Assembly (NCBI GenBank): GCA_020054675.1
Contig: JAIHAL010000014.1
Location: 1-44,504, forward strand
Reading direction: 5' to 3'
Length of the DNA stretch: 44,504 bases
Origin: Oscillospiraceae bacterium
GTDB lineage: Bacteria; Bacillota; Clostridia; Oscillospirales; Ruminococcaceae
In this document: positions 1 through 7,715 of the stretch, piece by piece
How positions within the stretch are numbered: position 1 is the stretch's first letter
How the letters are laid out: each line of letters begins with the position of its first letter
The notes under the pieces: generated by a model
What the model was told of the DNA's origin: nothing
Database searches by the model: none
Seen by the model: the letters and a program-made list of their open reading frames with translations, nothing else
Made by a program: the position numbers and the translations under genes

Positions 1-520
1 TCCGGCAACAAAAAGGAAGCAAAAAATGCCTATTTTATATGTCTTATTCCGCCGGCTTTTCGGCAACGGGCGCCACGCTATCGCTTGCGCCCTGCACGAA
101 AAAGCTCGGCTGCTTTTCTTGAAGATACCACGTCTTACCAAGTTAAAGGTAAAAAAGAATAGCACTTACGAACCTCGGAAAGCACCTTATTTCGCTTGAT
201 AAGAAAAGATTTTCCGCTAATAAGGTTGCTAAGGCAAATTTAGAAAAAGACCTGCTTTTCGTAGTAAAATTGGAGTAGTGAGCACCGAGGCGAAAAGCAG
301 GTCAACAATAACAAGCCGTTATTCGCCGAGCAGGCAATTTGCGATTTCAGTTTTTACGTAAGCAAATTGCCGTTGCCGGCGAATAGGCGAATGTAGACGC
401 ATGAAAGCCCCGCAGGGCGGCGTCTTTTGCCTACTTTTCTTCGCTGGTGAAGAAAAGTAGGCAGGGGGGACAGCGTCCCACCTCTTAAAAAGTAAAATTA
501 CAAAAACTAACGTCTAACCT
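1..520 (+). repeat. Interspersed palindromic element, copy A (left end cut by window)
   Basis: Non-coding element. Positions 2-50 are an inverted half of its terminal hairpin module (type b, AAAAAGGAAGC). A short stem CGGCAACGGGC follows, then the conserved body beginning AAAGCTCGGCTG at 111. Inside the body a 13-bp inverted repeat pairs GACCTGCTTTTCG (249-261) with 291-303. Next comes the GCAATTTGC/GCAAATTGC hairpin module, then the nested GACGC...GCGTC stem, the 14-bp hairpin 429-462 (loop GCTGGT) and a GGGACAGCGTCCC stem. The tail 500-540 has degenerate CTAAC repeats. The same order recurs in copies B, C, D and F. No ORF of note. Confidence 0.85.
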
Positions 521-563
521 CTAATTTTTAACTTCTAATTTGTTTCGAAAACAAGGACTTGCC

Positions 564-592
564 TTGAAAAGGACAGGGGTTTCTGTTAATAT
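564..592 (+). promoter_or_regulatory. Sigma-A promoter of glgP
   Basis: TTGAAA (564-569), a 17-base spacer, then TAATAT (587-592), 84 bases before the glgP start. The leader is AT-rich. Near-palindromic TTCGAAA words at 544-552 and about 621-629 flank the promoter and might be an operator; that part is speculation. Confidence 0.6.
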
Positions 593-675
593 ATAAACAG
601 TTGCGAAACTTTAATAAAAATGTTCGAAACAAAATTAAACTTCAAGTAAAATAATGTAAAACGGAGGATTTTAAA

Positions 676-3033
676 ATGGCGGGCAAAAAAGATTTTTTTG
701 AGAAAATCCAAAAGAATCTCCAAACCGGAGCAAGGATTGATTTCAAAAACGCTGGAACAAGAGAACTCCACAAAGCTCTTGCCGGGGCATGCATGGAGGA
801 AATTATGCCGCTTTGGAACGAAACTTCAAAGCGCCGCGAAGAGGGCAGAAGGGCATTTTATCTTTCAGCCGAATTTTTAATGGGCAGGGCGGTCTACAAC
901 AACCTCTACTGCCTTGGCATGCTTGAAGAGGCAAGGGAAATGTTTGCCGAAAACGGAGCTGACTTTAACGCTTTTGAGGACATTGAGGATGCGGCTCTTG
1001 GCAACGGCGGCCTTGGCAGGCTTGCAGCGTGCTTCCTTGATTCGGCGGCGGCGCATGATATCCCACTTGACGGATACGGCATACGCTACCGATACGGGCT
1101 TTTCAAGCAAAGCATAAGGGATGGCTTCCAGCGCGAAGAAGCGGACAAATGGCTTGACGGGGACAATGACCCGTGGGGAGTCCGCTGCGAAAGGGATGCA
1201 GTTAAGATTGAATTTGCCGACCAGACTGTTATGGCAGTACCTTACGATACCCCAATAATCGGCTATGGGAAAAAGGCGGTAAATACTTTAAGGCTTTGGC
1301 AGGCGGAACCGATAAGCGAATTCAGCTTTGAAGACTTCGACAGGCAGGATTATATGAAAGCGTCCGAAGAAGCTGTTAAGGCAAGGGCAATTTCAGATGT
1401 GCTCTACCCGAATGACAACTACGAGGAGGGCAGGAGGCTAAGGCTCAAACAGCAGTACTTCTTCTCCGCCGCGGCGCTTAAAGATATTATAAGAAAGCAC
1501 AAGGCAAAATACGGAAACGATTTTTCAAATTTCTCAAAGCTCTATACCATTCAGCTCAACGACACGCATCCGACGGTGGCAATTCCGGAACTTATAAGAA
1601 TATTTATGTTCGAGGAGGGAATGCACTTCGAGGACGCATTTAAAATCGCCTGCGAAACATTCAACTACACAAACCATACCGTTATGGGCGAGGCGCTTGA
1701 AAAATGGGATATAAGGCTCTTTAAAAGCGTTCTGCCGACAATTTATGAAATAATCGGCCTTATAGACAGGCATTTGAGGGATTTTATCAAGGCAAAAGGA
1801 AAAGAAGAATTGCTCCCTAAAATAGAAATAATTGACGGGGCAAGGATTCACATGGCAAGGATGGCGGTTTACTGCACTTCCTTTACAAACGGCGTTGCGG
1901 CTCTGCATACGGAAATACTCAAAAATGATGTATTTAAAGAATGGTACTCCATTTTTCCGGAAAGGTTCCAAAACAAGACCAACGGAATCACGCAAAGGCG
2001 CTGGCTGGGGCTTTGCAATCCGGAGCTTTCCTCTATTATCACTGAAAAGCTTGGTTCGGATGCATGGGCCCTTGAGCTTGGCGAGCTTAAAAGGCTTGAA
2101 TGGTTCGCAGACGAGGAGGCAACCCTTAATGCTTTCAATGCTGTAAAATACGAAAAGAAAAAACAGCTTTGCGATTACATTGAAAAACATGAGGGGATTA
2201 AATTAAATCCGGACTTTATTTTTGATGTTCAGGTAAAGAGGCTTCACGAATACAAAAGGCAGCTCCTCAACGCATTTTCAATAGTGGACATTTATTTTGC
2301 GCTCAAAGAGGGAAGGCTTAACGATTTTACTCCGACGGCGTTTATCTTCGGGGCAAAGGCGGCTCCGGCTTATCGCAGGGCAAAGGGAATTATAAAGTAC
2401 ATTAACGAAATAGCAAAGCTTGTAAACAACGACCCGGATACCAAGGACAAGCTTGCGGTTGTTTTCGTGCAGAACTACAATGTTTCATATGCGGAAAAAA
2501 TTATTCCCGCAGCTGACATTTCAGAGCAGATTTCAACGGCAGGCCTTGAAGCATCCGGAACGGGCAACATGAAGTTTATGCTCAACGGTGCGGTTACCCT
2601 TGGAACCCTTGACGGGGCAAACATTGAAATCGCTGAGGAAGCTGGGGCGGCAAACGAATACATCTTCGGTGCAACAGTTGAGGAAATAAATGCAATAAAA
2701 GCCTCCTACAACCCAAAGAAAATCTTTATGGAAAACAAGAGGATAAACAGAGTCGTAAGCACGCTTGTTGACGGAACTTTTAACGACGGCGACACAGGAA
2801 TGTTCTATGACCTCTTTAAATCGCTTATCGATGGTTTCAGCTGGCACAGGCCCGACAATTACTTCATACTTAAAGATTTTGAAAGCTACATGGACGCAAA
2901 GCTGCGCGCAAACAGGGAATACCGCGACAGGAAGGCTTTTGCAAAAAAATGCTGGATGAACATTGCAAATGCAGGAAAATTCTCAAGCGACAGAACAGTT
3001 AAAGAATATGCCAAGGAGCTTTGGAAGGTTTAG
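676..3033 (+). CDS. glgP: Glycogen/starch (alpha-glucan) phosphorylase
   Basis: Glycosyltransferase family 35 enzyme of 785 residues. It removes glucose-1-phosphate from the non-reducing ends of alpha-1,4-glucans in the cytoplasm, using pyridoxal phosphate as cofactor. The pyridoxal-lysine motif GTGNMKFMLNGA is clear, with the lysine near residue 633, and the family block NGITQRRWL lies in the middle. The length is slightly below the 800-840 usual for the family, but both ends look complete. The ATG is preceded by GGAGGATTTTAAA, a strong ribosome site. No other glycogen gene adjoins it, so it appears to be a single-gene unit between repeat copies A and B. The hairpin at 3067-3085, which is the left edge of copy B, is its only visible 3' stop signal. 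Confidence 0.96.
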   Translation: MAGKKDFFEKIQKNLQTGARIDFKNAGTRELHKALAGACMEEIMPLWNETSKRREEGRRAFYLSAEFLMGRAVYNNLYCLGMLEEAREMFAENGADFNAFEDIEDAALGNGGLGRLAACFLDSAAAHDIPLDGYGIRYRYGLFKQSIRDGFQREEADKWLDGDNDPWGVRCERDAVKIEFADQTVMAVPYDTPIIGYGKKAVNTLRLWQAEPISEFSFEDFDRQDYMKASEEAVKARAISDVLYPNDNYEEGRRLRLKQQYFFSAAALKDIIRKHKAKYGNDFSNFSKLYTIQLNDTHPTVAIPELIRIFMFEEGMHFEDAFKIACETFNYTNHTVMGEALEKWDIRLFKSVLPTIYEIIGLIDRHLRDFIKAKGKEELLPKIEIIDGARIHMARMAVYCTSFTNGVAALHTEILKNDVFKEWYSIFPERFQNKTNGITQRRWLGLCNPELSSIITEKLGSDAWALELGELKRLEWFADEEATLNAFNAVKYEKKKQLCDYIEKHEGIKLNPDFIFDVQVKRLHEYKRQLLNAFSIVDIYFALKEGRLNDFTPTAFIFGAKAAPAYRRAKGIIKYINEIAKLVNNDPDTKDKLAVVFVQNYNVSYAEKIIPAADISEQISTAGLEASGTGNMKFMLNGAVTLGTLDGANIEIAEEAGAANEYIFGATVEEINAIKASYNPKKIFMENKRINRVVSTLVDGTFNDGDTGMFYDLFKSLIDGFSWHRPDNYFILKDFESYMDAKLRANREYRDRKAFAKKCWMNIANAGKFSSDRTVKEYAKELWKV

Positions 3034-3066
3034 AAGTTAGAAGTTTTGTTGTCTTACTTTATTTTG

Positions 3067-3602
3067 AAGGGGGTTTCACCCCCTTTACTTACTATTAAAG
3101 TAAACAAAGTTATAATGAAACCCCCAGTGACTTTTTGCCCTTTTAGTGGTTAGTTTATAGTTGTTAGCAGTTAGTTTTTGTGATTTTAAATTTCAAGTTT
3201 TGACTTAATTTACCGGCAACTAACGGCTAACAACTAACGACTAACATCTAAAAGGGCCAAGCTCGGCTGCATTCCTTGAAGATGCCACGTCTTACTCAGT
3301 TAAAGGTAAAAAAGAATAGCACTTAAGAACCTCGGAAAGCACCTTATTTCGCTTAATAAGAAAAGACTTTTGGTGAGCACCGAGGCGAAAAGCAGGTCAT
3401 ATTTTTGTAGCCGTTAGCCGCCGAGCAGGGCATAAGCGAATGCGCAATGCCCGTTGCCGGCGGGTAGGCGGATGAAGACGCATGAAAGCCCCGCAGGGCG
3501 GCGTCTTTTGCCTACTTTTCTTCGCTGATGAAGAAAAGTAGGCAGGGGGATATAAAAAATTAATTATTTTTTAAAATTTAGAGGGGGACGGAGTCCCACC
3601 TC
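3067..3602 (+). repeat. Interspersed palindromic element, copy B
   Basis: The left outer hairpin AAGGGGG/CCCCCTT (3067-3085) may double as the glgP terminator. A long imperfect palindrome (3137-3257) follows, then the conserved body from AAGCTCGGCTG. Compared with A and C it has lost the segment holding the left arm of the GACCTGCTTTTCG inverted repeat; only the right arm (CGAAAAGCAGGTC) remains. The internal hairpin is the alternative GGGCAT...ATGCCC module shared with D. The right end is the 14-bp hairpin 3510-3543 (loop GCTGAT), followed by a GAGGGGG/CCCACCTC stem (3581-3602). No coding content. Confidence 0.85.
3137..3257. repeat. Long imperfect palindrome of TTAG/CTAAC repeats
   Basis: GCCCTTTTAG (3137) pairs with CTAAAAGGGC (ends 3257). 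The inner arms are runs of degenerate 7-9 base GTTAGNN repeats opposite CTAACNN repeats, giving arms of about 38 bases with few mismatches. A second copy with a different outermost stem sits at 5665-5783, at the same place relative to the AAGCTCGGCTG body. Confidence 0.75.
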
Positions 3603-3656
3603 TTAAAAAGTAAAAAAACAAAAACTAACATCTAACTTCTAACAACAACTATATGC

Positions 3657-3685
3657 TTGATAAAAGGAACATTTTAATGTATAAT
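3657..3685 (+). promoter_or_regulatory. Sigma-A promoter of the 54-residue membrane protein gene
   Basis: TTGATA (3657-3662), 17-base spacer, TATAAT (3680-3685). Transcription would start near 3692, 24 bases before the ATG at 3716. This rules out the longer in-frame start at 3653. Confidence 0.75.
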
Positions 3686-3715
3686 GATTTTAACATTATA
3701 AAAGGAAGTGTTCTT

Positions 3716-3880
3716 ATGGATTATGAAAAGGAAAGAAAGAAGCTCCTTAAATCAGCCCTGCCTGTTATGGGCGCCATTTTCCTTGTAATGGCCTCCGCCG
3801 CATACATCCTCTTCCGGGCTATGTCCGACAGGGCTTATTACGAAAAGTGGAAAGATTATGACGAATGCGGGCTTTCATAA
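3716..3880 (+). CDS. Small single-pass membrane protein (54 aa), unknown function
   Basis: A 54-residue protein I do not recognise. It has a charged N-terminus (MDYEKERKKLL), one hydrophobic segment at about residues 15-34, and a short tail rich in Tyr, Lys and Asp. I chose the ATG at 3716 because AAAGGAAG lies 8-9 bases upstream and the promoter at 3657-3685 overlaps any earlier start. A rho-independent terminator follows within 10 bases, so this is a compact single-gene unit between repeat copies B and C. The well-formed promoter, ribosome site and terminator are the main evidence that it is real. Confidence 0.7.
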   Translation: MDYEKERKKLLKSALPVMGAIFLVMASAAYILFRAMSDRAYYEKWKDYDECGLS

Positions 3881-3887
3881 TAAAAAT

Positions 3888-3914
3888 GCCGGGTGAAATG
3901 CCCGGTCTTTTTTT
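3888..3914 (+). terminator. Rho-independent terminator after the 54-aa gene
   Basis: The CCGGG/CCCGG stem, 7-base loop and a run of T (CTTTTTTT) start 8 bases after the stop codon. Confidence 0.85.
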
Positions 3915-4308
3915 GCACTGAATAACTCTCCCAAAAAAGGGAAAAATAAATTCCAAAAGAGCCTTTCTTTGCTCAAAAAGCCTTAAAACTTAATTTTCGT
4001 GGCAATAAACATATTTTATTATTAATTTAAGAAAAGTTTTGTTGGATACGCTTAATGTTTTGCCTGCAACTTTGAACGCGCGTTTTCAAAAATTGAAATT
4101 TTTCTTGCAAATCGAAATGGAAAATTCATTTTTAAAGTTTTAAGCCGTCTTCCTCAATCGATTTTTAGCTATTTGCATAAAGTTTGGGATTTTTTAAGGA
4201 GTCGAAATTTCCATTATATAGGAGCATAGAGCCGCTTTCAAAAGGCTTTATGAATTATTTGAAAATTAGTTTTGTTTACTTTGAACAAAAATATTTTTAT
4301 AATGTGGA
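3915..4308. other. AT-rich intergenic stretch, nothing identified
   Basis: About 390 bases of AT-rich sequence between the small membrane gene terminator and the promoter of the 3D-domain gene. I see no convincing ORF, tRNA or known riboswitch. Weak inverted words such as GAGCCGCTTTCAAAAGGCTTT near 4228 are below what I would call a feature. Confidence 0.5.
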
Positions 4309-4337
4309 TTGACAAACACATTTTGGGGATTTATAAT
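4309..4337 (+). promoter_or_regulatory. Consensus sigma-A promoter of the 3D-domain protein gene
   Basis: A perfect TTGACA (4309-4314), 17-base spacer and perfect TATAAT (4332-4337). The start point near 4344 leaves a leader of about 110 bases, which contains a CGGGCA...TGCCCG hairpin near 4422-4437 just before the AAAGGAGAG ribosome site. The promoter excludes the in-frame start at 4272. Confidence 0.85.
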
Positions 4338-4454
4338 AGCTTACAAATCGGTAACAAGAGTAAAAACGCTTTTGAGGGGGCCTTGCAAAGCTTTTGCAGG
4401 GCGCTTTCCCTTGAAATAAAACGGGCACTCTGCCCGTCAAAAAGGAGAGAAGAT

Positions 4455-5510
4455 ATGGATACCAGAAACGCATTGTCTGTGCTGAAAAATTCAGTGAAAA
4501 AGCAATGGCTTTTCGGAATGGTGCTTGCTGTTCTTGCCGCACTTTCGCTGATTTTTATGACCGGCTTTGCTATGTTCACAAACCGCGTTTATGTGACGGA
4601 CGGTTCAGACGTAAAGTGTATCCTTACAACCGAAAGCGACATTTCAAAGATTCTTGAAGATAATGGATATGCAATAGGAAAAGACGATATAGTTAAATTC
4701 GACGGATTTAAAGACCACGAGGGAGAGGCAACCATTTTAAGGGCATTCGGTGTGGATGTGACCTGCGACGGCTCTACAAAAGAAATAATGATTGCAGAGG
4801 GTACCGTTGCGGATGTGCTTGCCAAAGCAGGCATTTCTGTCGGCGACGACGACCTTGTCAACATCGGGTTTTCTGAAAAGGTTGATGATGACACGAAAAT
4901 AGTAATCCAAAGGGTGACTTATGAGGAGACTACCTCTGAAACCGAAATCCCCTTTGAAACAAAGCAGATTTTTTCGGCAAACCTTGCAAGGGGAACACAG
5001 GTTGTAAACTGCGAGGGTGAAGTCGGAACGCTCCAAACCGTTTCGAGGAATACCTATATTGATGGAGTGCTCACAAAAACCGAAATTCTTTCACAGGTTG
5101 TAACTAAAACGCCGGTGGACAGAGTTGTGACGGTTGGTTCATCTCTTCGCGCGCCGGTTTCGACAAATGCTCCCGAGTGGCTGCAGCTTGATGCTAACGG
5201 AGCGCCTACAAGCTATAAAAAGGTGCTTACAGGAAAATCCGCTGCTTACAGCGCTCCCGCCGGAGCAAGAACTTCCACAGGCAAAGTGGCAAAGATTGGC
5301 TATGTTGCGGTTAATCCGAATATCATTCCCTATGGCTCAAAGCTTTATATAGTTTCCACCGACGGAAAGTATGTTTACGGCTACGCGGTTGCCGCAGACA
5401 CCGGAACTGCCCTTATGGACGGCAGGATTTTGGTGGACCTTTTCTTTGACAGCTACTCTGCAAGCTGCAAATGGGGAATAAAACAGGTAAACATTTATAT
5501 TCTTGAATAA
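4455..5510 (+). CDS. DUF348/G5/3D-domain cell-wall protein (YabE/Rpf2-like)
   Basis: A 351-residue secreted or membrane-anchored protein. A cytoplasmic N-terminus is followed by one hydrophobic segment (about 18-42), then DUF348-type repeats (about 46-150), a G5 domain (about 151-227) and a C-terminal 3D domain (about 275-351). The 3D domain carries its three-aspartate signature, with AADTG at 314-318 and VDLFF at 327-331, and ends WGIKQVNIYIL. Relatives (YabE, the Rpf2 and YuiC families) act on peptidoglycan, probably as lytic transglycosylase-like enzymes; that role is inferred. The ATG at 4455 has AAAGGAGAG 5-8 bases upstream and fits the promoter at 4309-4337. The next 3' structure is the left outer hairpin of repeat copy C. 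Confidence 0.88.
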   Translation: MDTRNALSVLKNSVKKQWLFGMVLAVLAALSLIFMTGFAMFTNRVYVTDGSDVKCILTTESDISKILEDNGYAIGKDDIVKFDGFKDHEGEATILRAFGVDVTCDGSTKEIMIAEGTVADVLAKAGISVGDDDLVNIGFSEKVDDDTKIVIQRVTYEETTSETEIPFETKQIFSANLARGTQVVNCEGEVGTLQTVSRNTYIDGVLTKTEILSQVVTKTPVDRVVTVGSSLRAPVSTNAPEWLQLDANGAPTSYKKVLTGKSAAYSAPAGARTSTGKVAKIGYVAVNPNIIPYGSKLYIVSTDGKYVYGYAVAADTGTALMDGRILVDLFFDSYSASCKWGIKQVNIYILE

Positions 5511-5527
5511 AGTTTTTGTTTTATTAA

Positions 5528-6271
5528 GGGGGACGCTGTCCCCCTATTTACTTTTAAAGACAATCAAATTATTTTTCACCCCCTGCCTACTTTTCTTCAC
5601 CAGCGAAGAAAAGTATGCAAAAGACGCCGCCCTGCGGGGCTTTCATACGTCTTAATCCGCCTACCCATTTAGAAGTTAGAGATTAGAGGTTAGAAATTAG
5701 ATTTAGTTATTTTTGGCATTAAAGGTCTTATTTTAATTTGCTATTATCTAACTTCTAACTTCTAACGGCTAACATCTAAATGGCAAAGCTCGGCTGCTTT
5801 TCTTGAAGATTCTACGTCTTACCAAGTTAAAGACAAAAAAGAATAGCACTTACGAACCTCGGGAAGAACCTTATTTCGCTTAATAAGAAAAGACTTTCCG
5901 CTAAATAAAGTCATTAAGGCAAACAAAATAAAAAGACCTGCTTTTCGTAGTAAAATTGGATTGGTGAGCACCAAGGCGAAAAGCAGGTCATATTTTGTAG
6001 CCGTCAGCCGCCGAGCAGGCAATTTGCGATTTCAGTTTTTGCGTAAGCAAATTGCCGTTGCCGGCGGGTAGGCGGACGAGGGCGCAAAATTAGGCATTTT
6101 TTGCTTCCTTTTTGTTGCCGGACAAAAAGGAAGCAGGGGGGGATTCAAAAACATAAGTACATTTAAAATTAACAATGGGGGGGACAGCGTCCCCCCACTA
6201 AAAAATTAAAAGAACAAAAACTAACGTCTAACTTCTAACAACTAACCACTAAAAGGGGACAGGGTCCCCCC
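5528..6271 (+). repeat. Interspersed palindromic element, copy C (most complete)
   Basis: Both ends are present. The left outer hairpin is GGGGGAC-GCT-GTCCCCC (5528-5544). The left terminal module is in reverse orientation, about 5577-5664, with hairpin 5585-5618. The TTAG/CTAAC palindrome (5665-5783) comes next, then the body with both arms of the GACCTGCTTTTCG inverted repeat. The right terminal module is about 6056-6140 with a different hairpin, GCTTCCTTTTTGT (6103-6115) against 6122-6134. The right outer hairpin is GGGGGACAGCGTCCCCC (6177-6197), followed by CTAAC repeats and another GGGGACAGGGTCCCC. The two ends are inverted repeats of each other (the left one matches the right ends of A and B), as in terminal inverted repeats. 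Confidence 0.88.
5665..5783. repeat. Second TTAG/CTAAC palindrome
   Basis: CCATTTAG (5665) pairs with CTAAATGG (ends 5783). The arms are GTTAGNN/CTAACNN repeats as at 3137-3257, but the outermost bases differ (CCATTTAG against CCCTTTTAG) and stay complementary within each copy. Confidence 0.75.
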
Positions 6272-6331
6272 ATAATTATTGTTGGAAAATAGTTATCAAG
6301 TAGTTGGCAGACCGTAAAAAAATTGCAAAAA

Positions 6332-6364
6332 CAAAAAACAGACGGTTTTTCCGTCTGTTTTTTG
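6332..6364 (-). terminator. Rho-independent terminator of rpsT
   Basis: AAAACAGACGG pairs with CCGTCTGTTTT around a 5-base loop. The stem starts 9 bases beyond the rpsT stop on the minus strand and is flanked by A/T runs on both sides. Confidence 0.85.
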
Positions 6365-6372
6365 TTGCAAAA

Positions 6373-6636
6373 TTAAGCCTTTGCGGCGTTGAGCTTGAGT
6401 GTCAACTGAGATTTCTTCCTTGCGGCGTTGTTCTTATGCAAAATTCCTTTTGCAACAGCCTTGTCAATAGTCTTTATAGCAAGGGCAACATCAGCACTTG
6501 CGTTTGCTGCATTTGCCTGCAAAGATGTTTCAGCTTTCTTTAAAATGGTTCTGAGGTTTGACTTTGCAGCCTTGTTGATGGCAGTCTTAACCTTTATAAC
6601 CTTAACTCTCTTCTTGGCGGATTTAATGTTAGGCAC
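6373..6636 (-). CDS. rpsT: 30S ribosomal protein S20
   Basis: An 87-residue basic, alanine/lysine-rich helical protein that binds 16S rRNA early in 30S assembly. It opens with the family start (M)PNIKSAKKRVK and contains the conserved stretch IDKAVAKGILHKNNAARKKS. The start is a GTG at 6636, chosen because GGGAGGTG lies 8 bases upstream and the homologous N-terminus begins there; the frame can be extended 24 codons further but that part has no family similarity. It is divergent from gpr, with its own promoter and terminator. An rpsT-gpr neighbourhood is common in Clostridia. Confidence 0.96.
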   Translation of the reverse strand: MPNIKSAKKRVKVIKVKTAINKAAKSNLRTILKKAETSLQANAANASADVALAIKTIDKAVAKGILHKNNAARKKSQLTLKLNAAKA

Positions 6637-6739
6637 TTTTAAACACCTCCCTTGGATATGTTCCTTATAAAAACCAGAATTTCCGCATAAAATATTTGGG
6701 CAAGACAAAACAGCCCATAATTACAGAAGTCTAATAAAC

Positions 6740-6768
6740 ATTTTAACATTATGAGGCGCAAATATCAA
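6740..6768 (-). promoter_or_regulatory. Sigma-A promoter of rpsT
   Basis: Read on the minus strand: TTGATA (6768-6763), 17-base spacer, TAAAAT (6745-6740). This leaves a leader of about 100 bases before the GTG start. Confidence 0.65.
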
Positions 6769-6811
6769 GATTTTCGATTGTAAATTTTATGTGAACGAAA
6801 GGAAGAACAGA

Positions 6812-7663
6812 ATGTCAGTACGCACAGACTTGGCGCTTGAAACAGTTGCTGCGGCAAAAACCGAAATTCCCGGCATAATTCAGGAAAAAAGGGAAGGGGC
6901 AGGATGTACAGTTACCGAAATAACCGTTGAAAGCGATATGGCGGGAATGAGAATAGGAAAATCAAAGGGAATTTATGTTACCGTTGAAACCGACAGGGCA
7001 AATGCCGATTCGGACGAATTTAATGAAGCTGTTGATGCCATGGCGGAGGAAATAGGAAGGCTTTTGCCAAAAGAAGGCGAAATACTCGTATTGGGCCTTG
7101 GAAACAACGACATCACACCCGATGCGCTTGGACCTCAGGCAATTGCGCGCATTTTGGCGACAAGGCATCTTTCGGCGGAGCTTGGGCCGGAACATCCCTT
7201 TTCCGCTTTAAGGCCGGTTTGCGCACTCGCTCCGGGAGTGCTCGGCCAAACGGGAATAGAAGTCGCCGAAATAGCAAGGTCGCTTTGCGACCGCATTAAG
7301 CCCGCAGGAGTGATTGCCGTTGATGCGCTTGCTTGTGCAGATATAAAAAGGCTCGGCAGGACGATACAAATTACCGATACCGGAATCTCGCCCGGTTCGG
7401 GAGTCCAAAACAAAAGAAAAGAAATCTCAAAGGCAACGCTTGGAGTTCCCGTTGTCGCGCTTGGAGTTCCCACCGTCGTCGACATGCACACGATAGCCGA
7501 AAACATCTCCGGAAAGGCTCCCGAACCCGATATGCCCAATATGATAGTCACTCCGCGCGACATAGACAAGCTCATCGAAAGAATGGCAAAGTTTGTGGGA
7601 TTTGCAATAAACAAGGCGCTTTTCCCGGAAATGACCGTCGAGGACTTTATCGTTCTTGCATAA
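6812..7663 (+). CDS. gpr: Germination protease GPR (peptidase family A25)
   Basis: A 283-residue protease precursor. In the forespore it is made as a zymogen; during germination it degrades the small acid-soluble spore proteins that protect spore DNA. The N-terminus SVRTDLALE matches the family, and the active-site region is LGLGNNDITPDALGP (about residues 94-108). The ATG at 6812 is preferred over the GTG at 6791 because AAAGGAAG sits 6-8 bases before it and the family N-terminus starts here. It is followed after 52 bases by spoIIP, the usual clostridial order. I could not identify a forespore sigma-F/sigma-G promoter with certainty. Confidence 0.95.
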   Translation: MSVRTDLALETVAAAKTEIPGIIQEKREGAGCTVTEITVESDMAGMRIGKSKGIYVTVETDRANADSDEFNEAVDAMAEEIGRLLPKEGEILVLGLGNNDITPDALGPQAIARILATRHLSAELGPEHPFSALRPVCALAPGVLGQTGIEVAEIARSLCDRIKPAGVIAVDALACADIKRLGRTIQITDTGISPGSGVQNKRKEISKATLGVPVVALGVPTVVDMHTIAENISGKAPEPDMPNMIVTPRDIDKLIERMAKFVGFAINKALFPEMTVEDFIVLA

Positions 7664-7715
7664 TGAATAAAAATCCCGCCTTCGGCATAAATTGTAAAAA
7701 CGGAGGCGATTTTTT

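Noticed and set aside
1..600. CRISPR array
   Set aside because: The repeats are hairpin modules and degenerate CTAAC runs, not regularly spaced identical repeats with unique spacers; no cas genes.
1534..2190. Long ORFs antisense to glgP
   Set aside because: Shadow of a well-conserved GlgP frame; no family similarity and no ribosome site.
4338..4454. ydaO/yuaA c-di-AMP riboswitch before the 3D-domain gene
   Set aside because: Cell-wall hydrolase genes can carry this riboswitch, but the leader is only about 110 bases and lacks the expected core.
5819..6022. 67-codon minus-strand ORF inside repeat copy C
   Set aside because: The frame is not kept in the other copies (B has a deletion through it); no start signal.
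6750..6811. Forespore sigma-F/sigma-G promoter before gpr
   Set aside because: A sporulation promoter is expected but I could not find both boxes with correct spacing.
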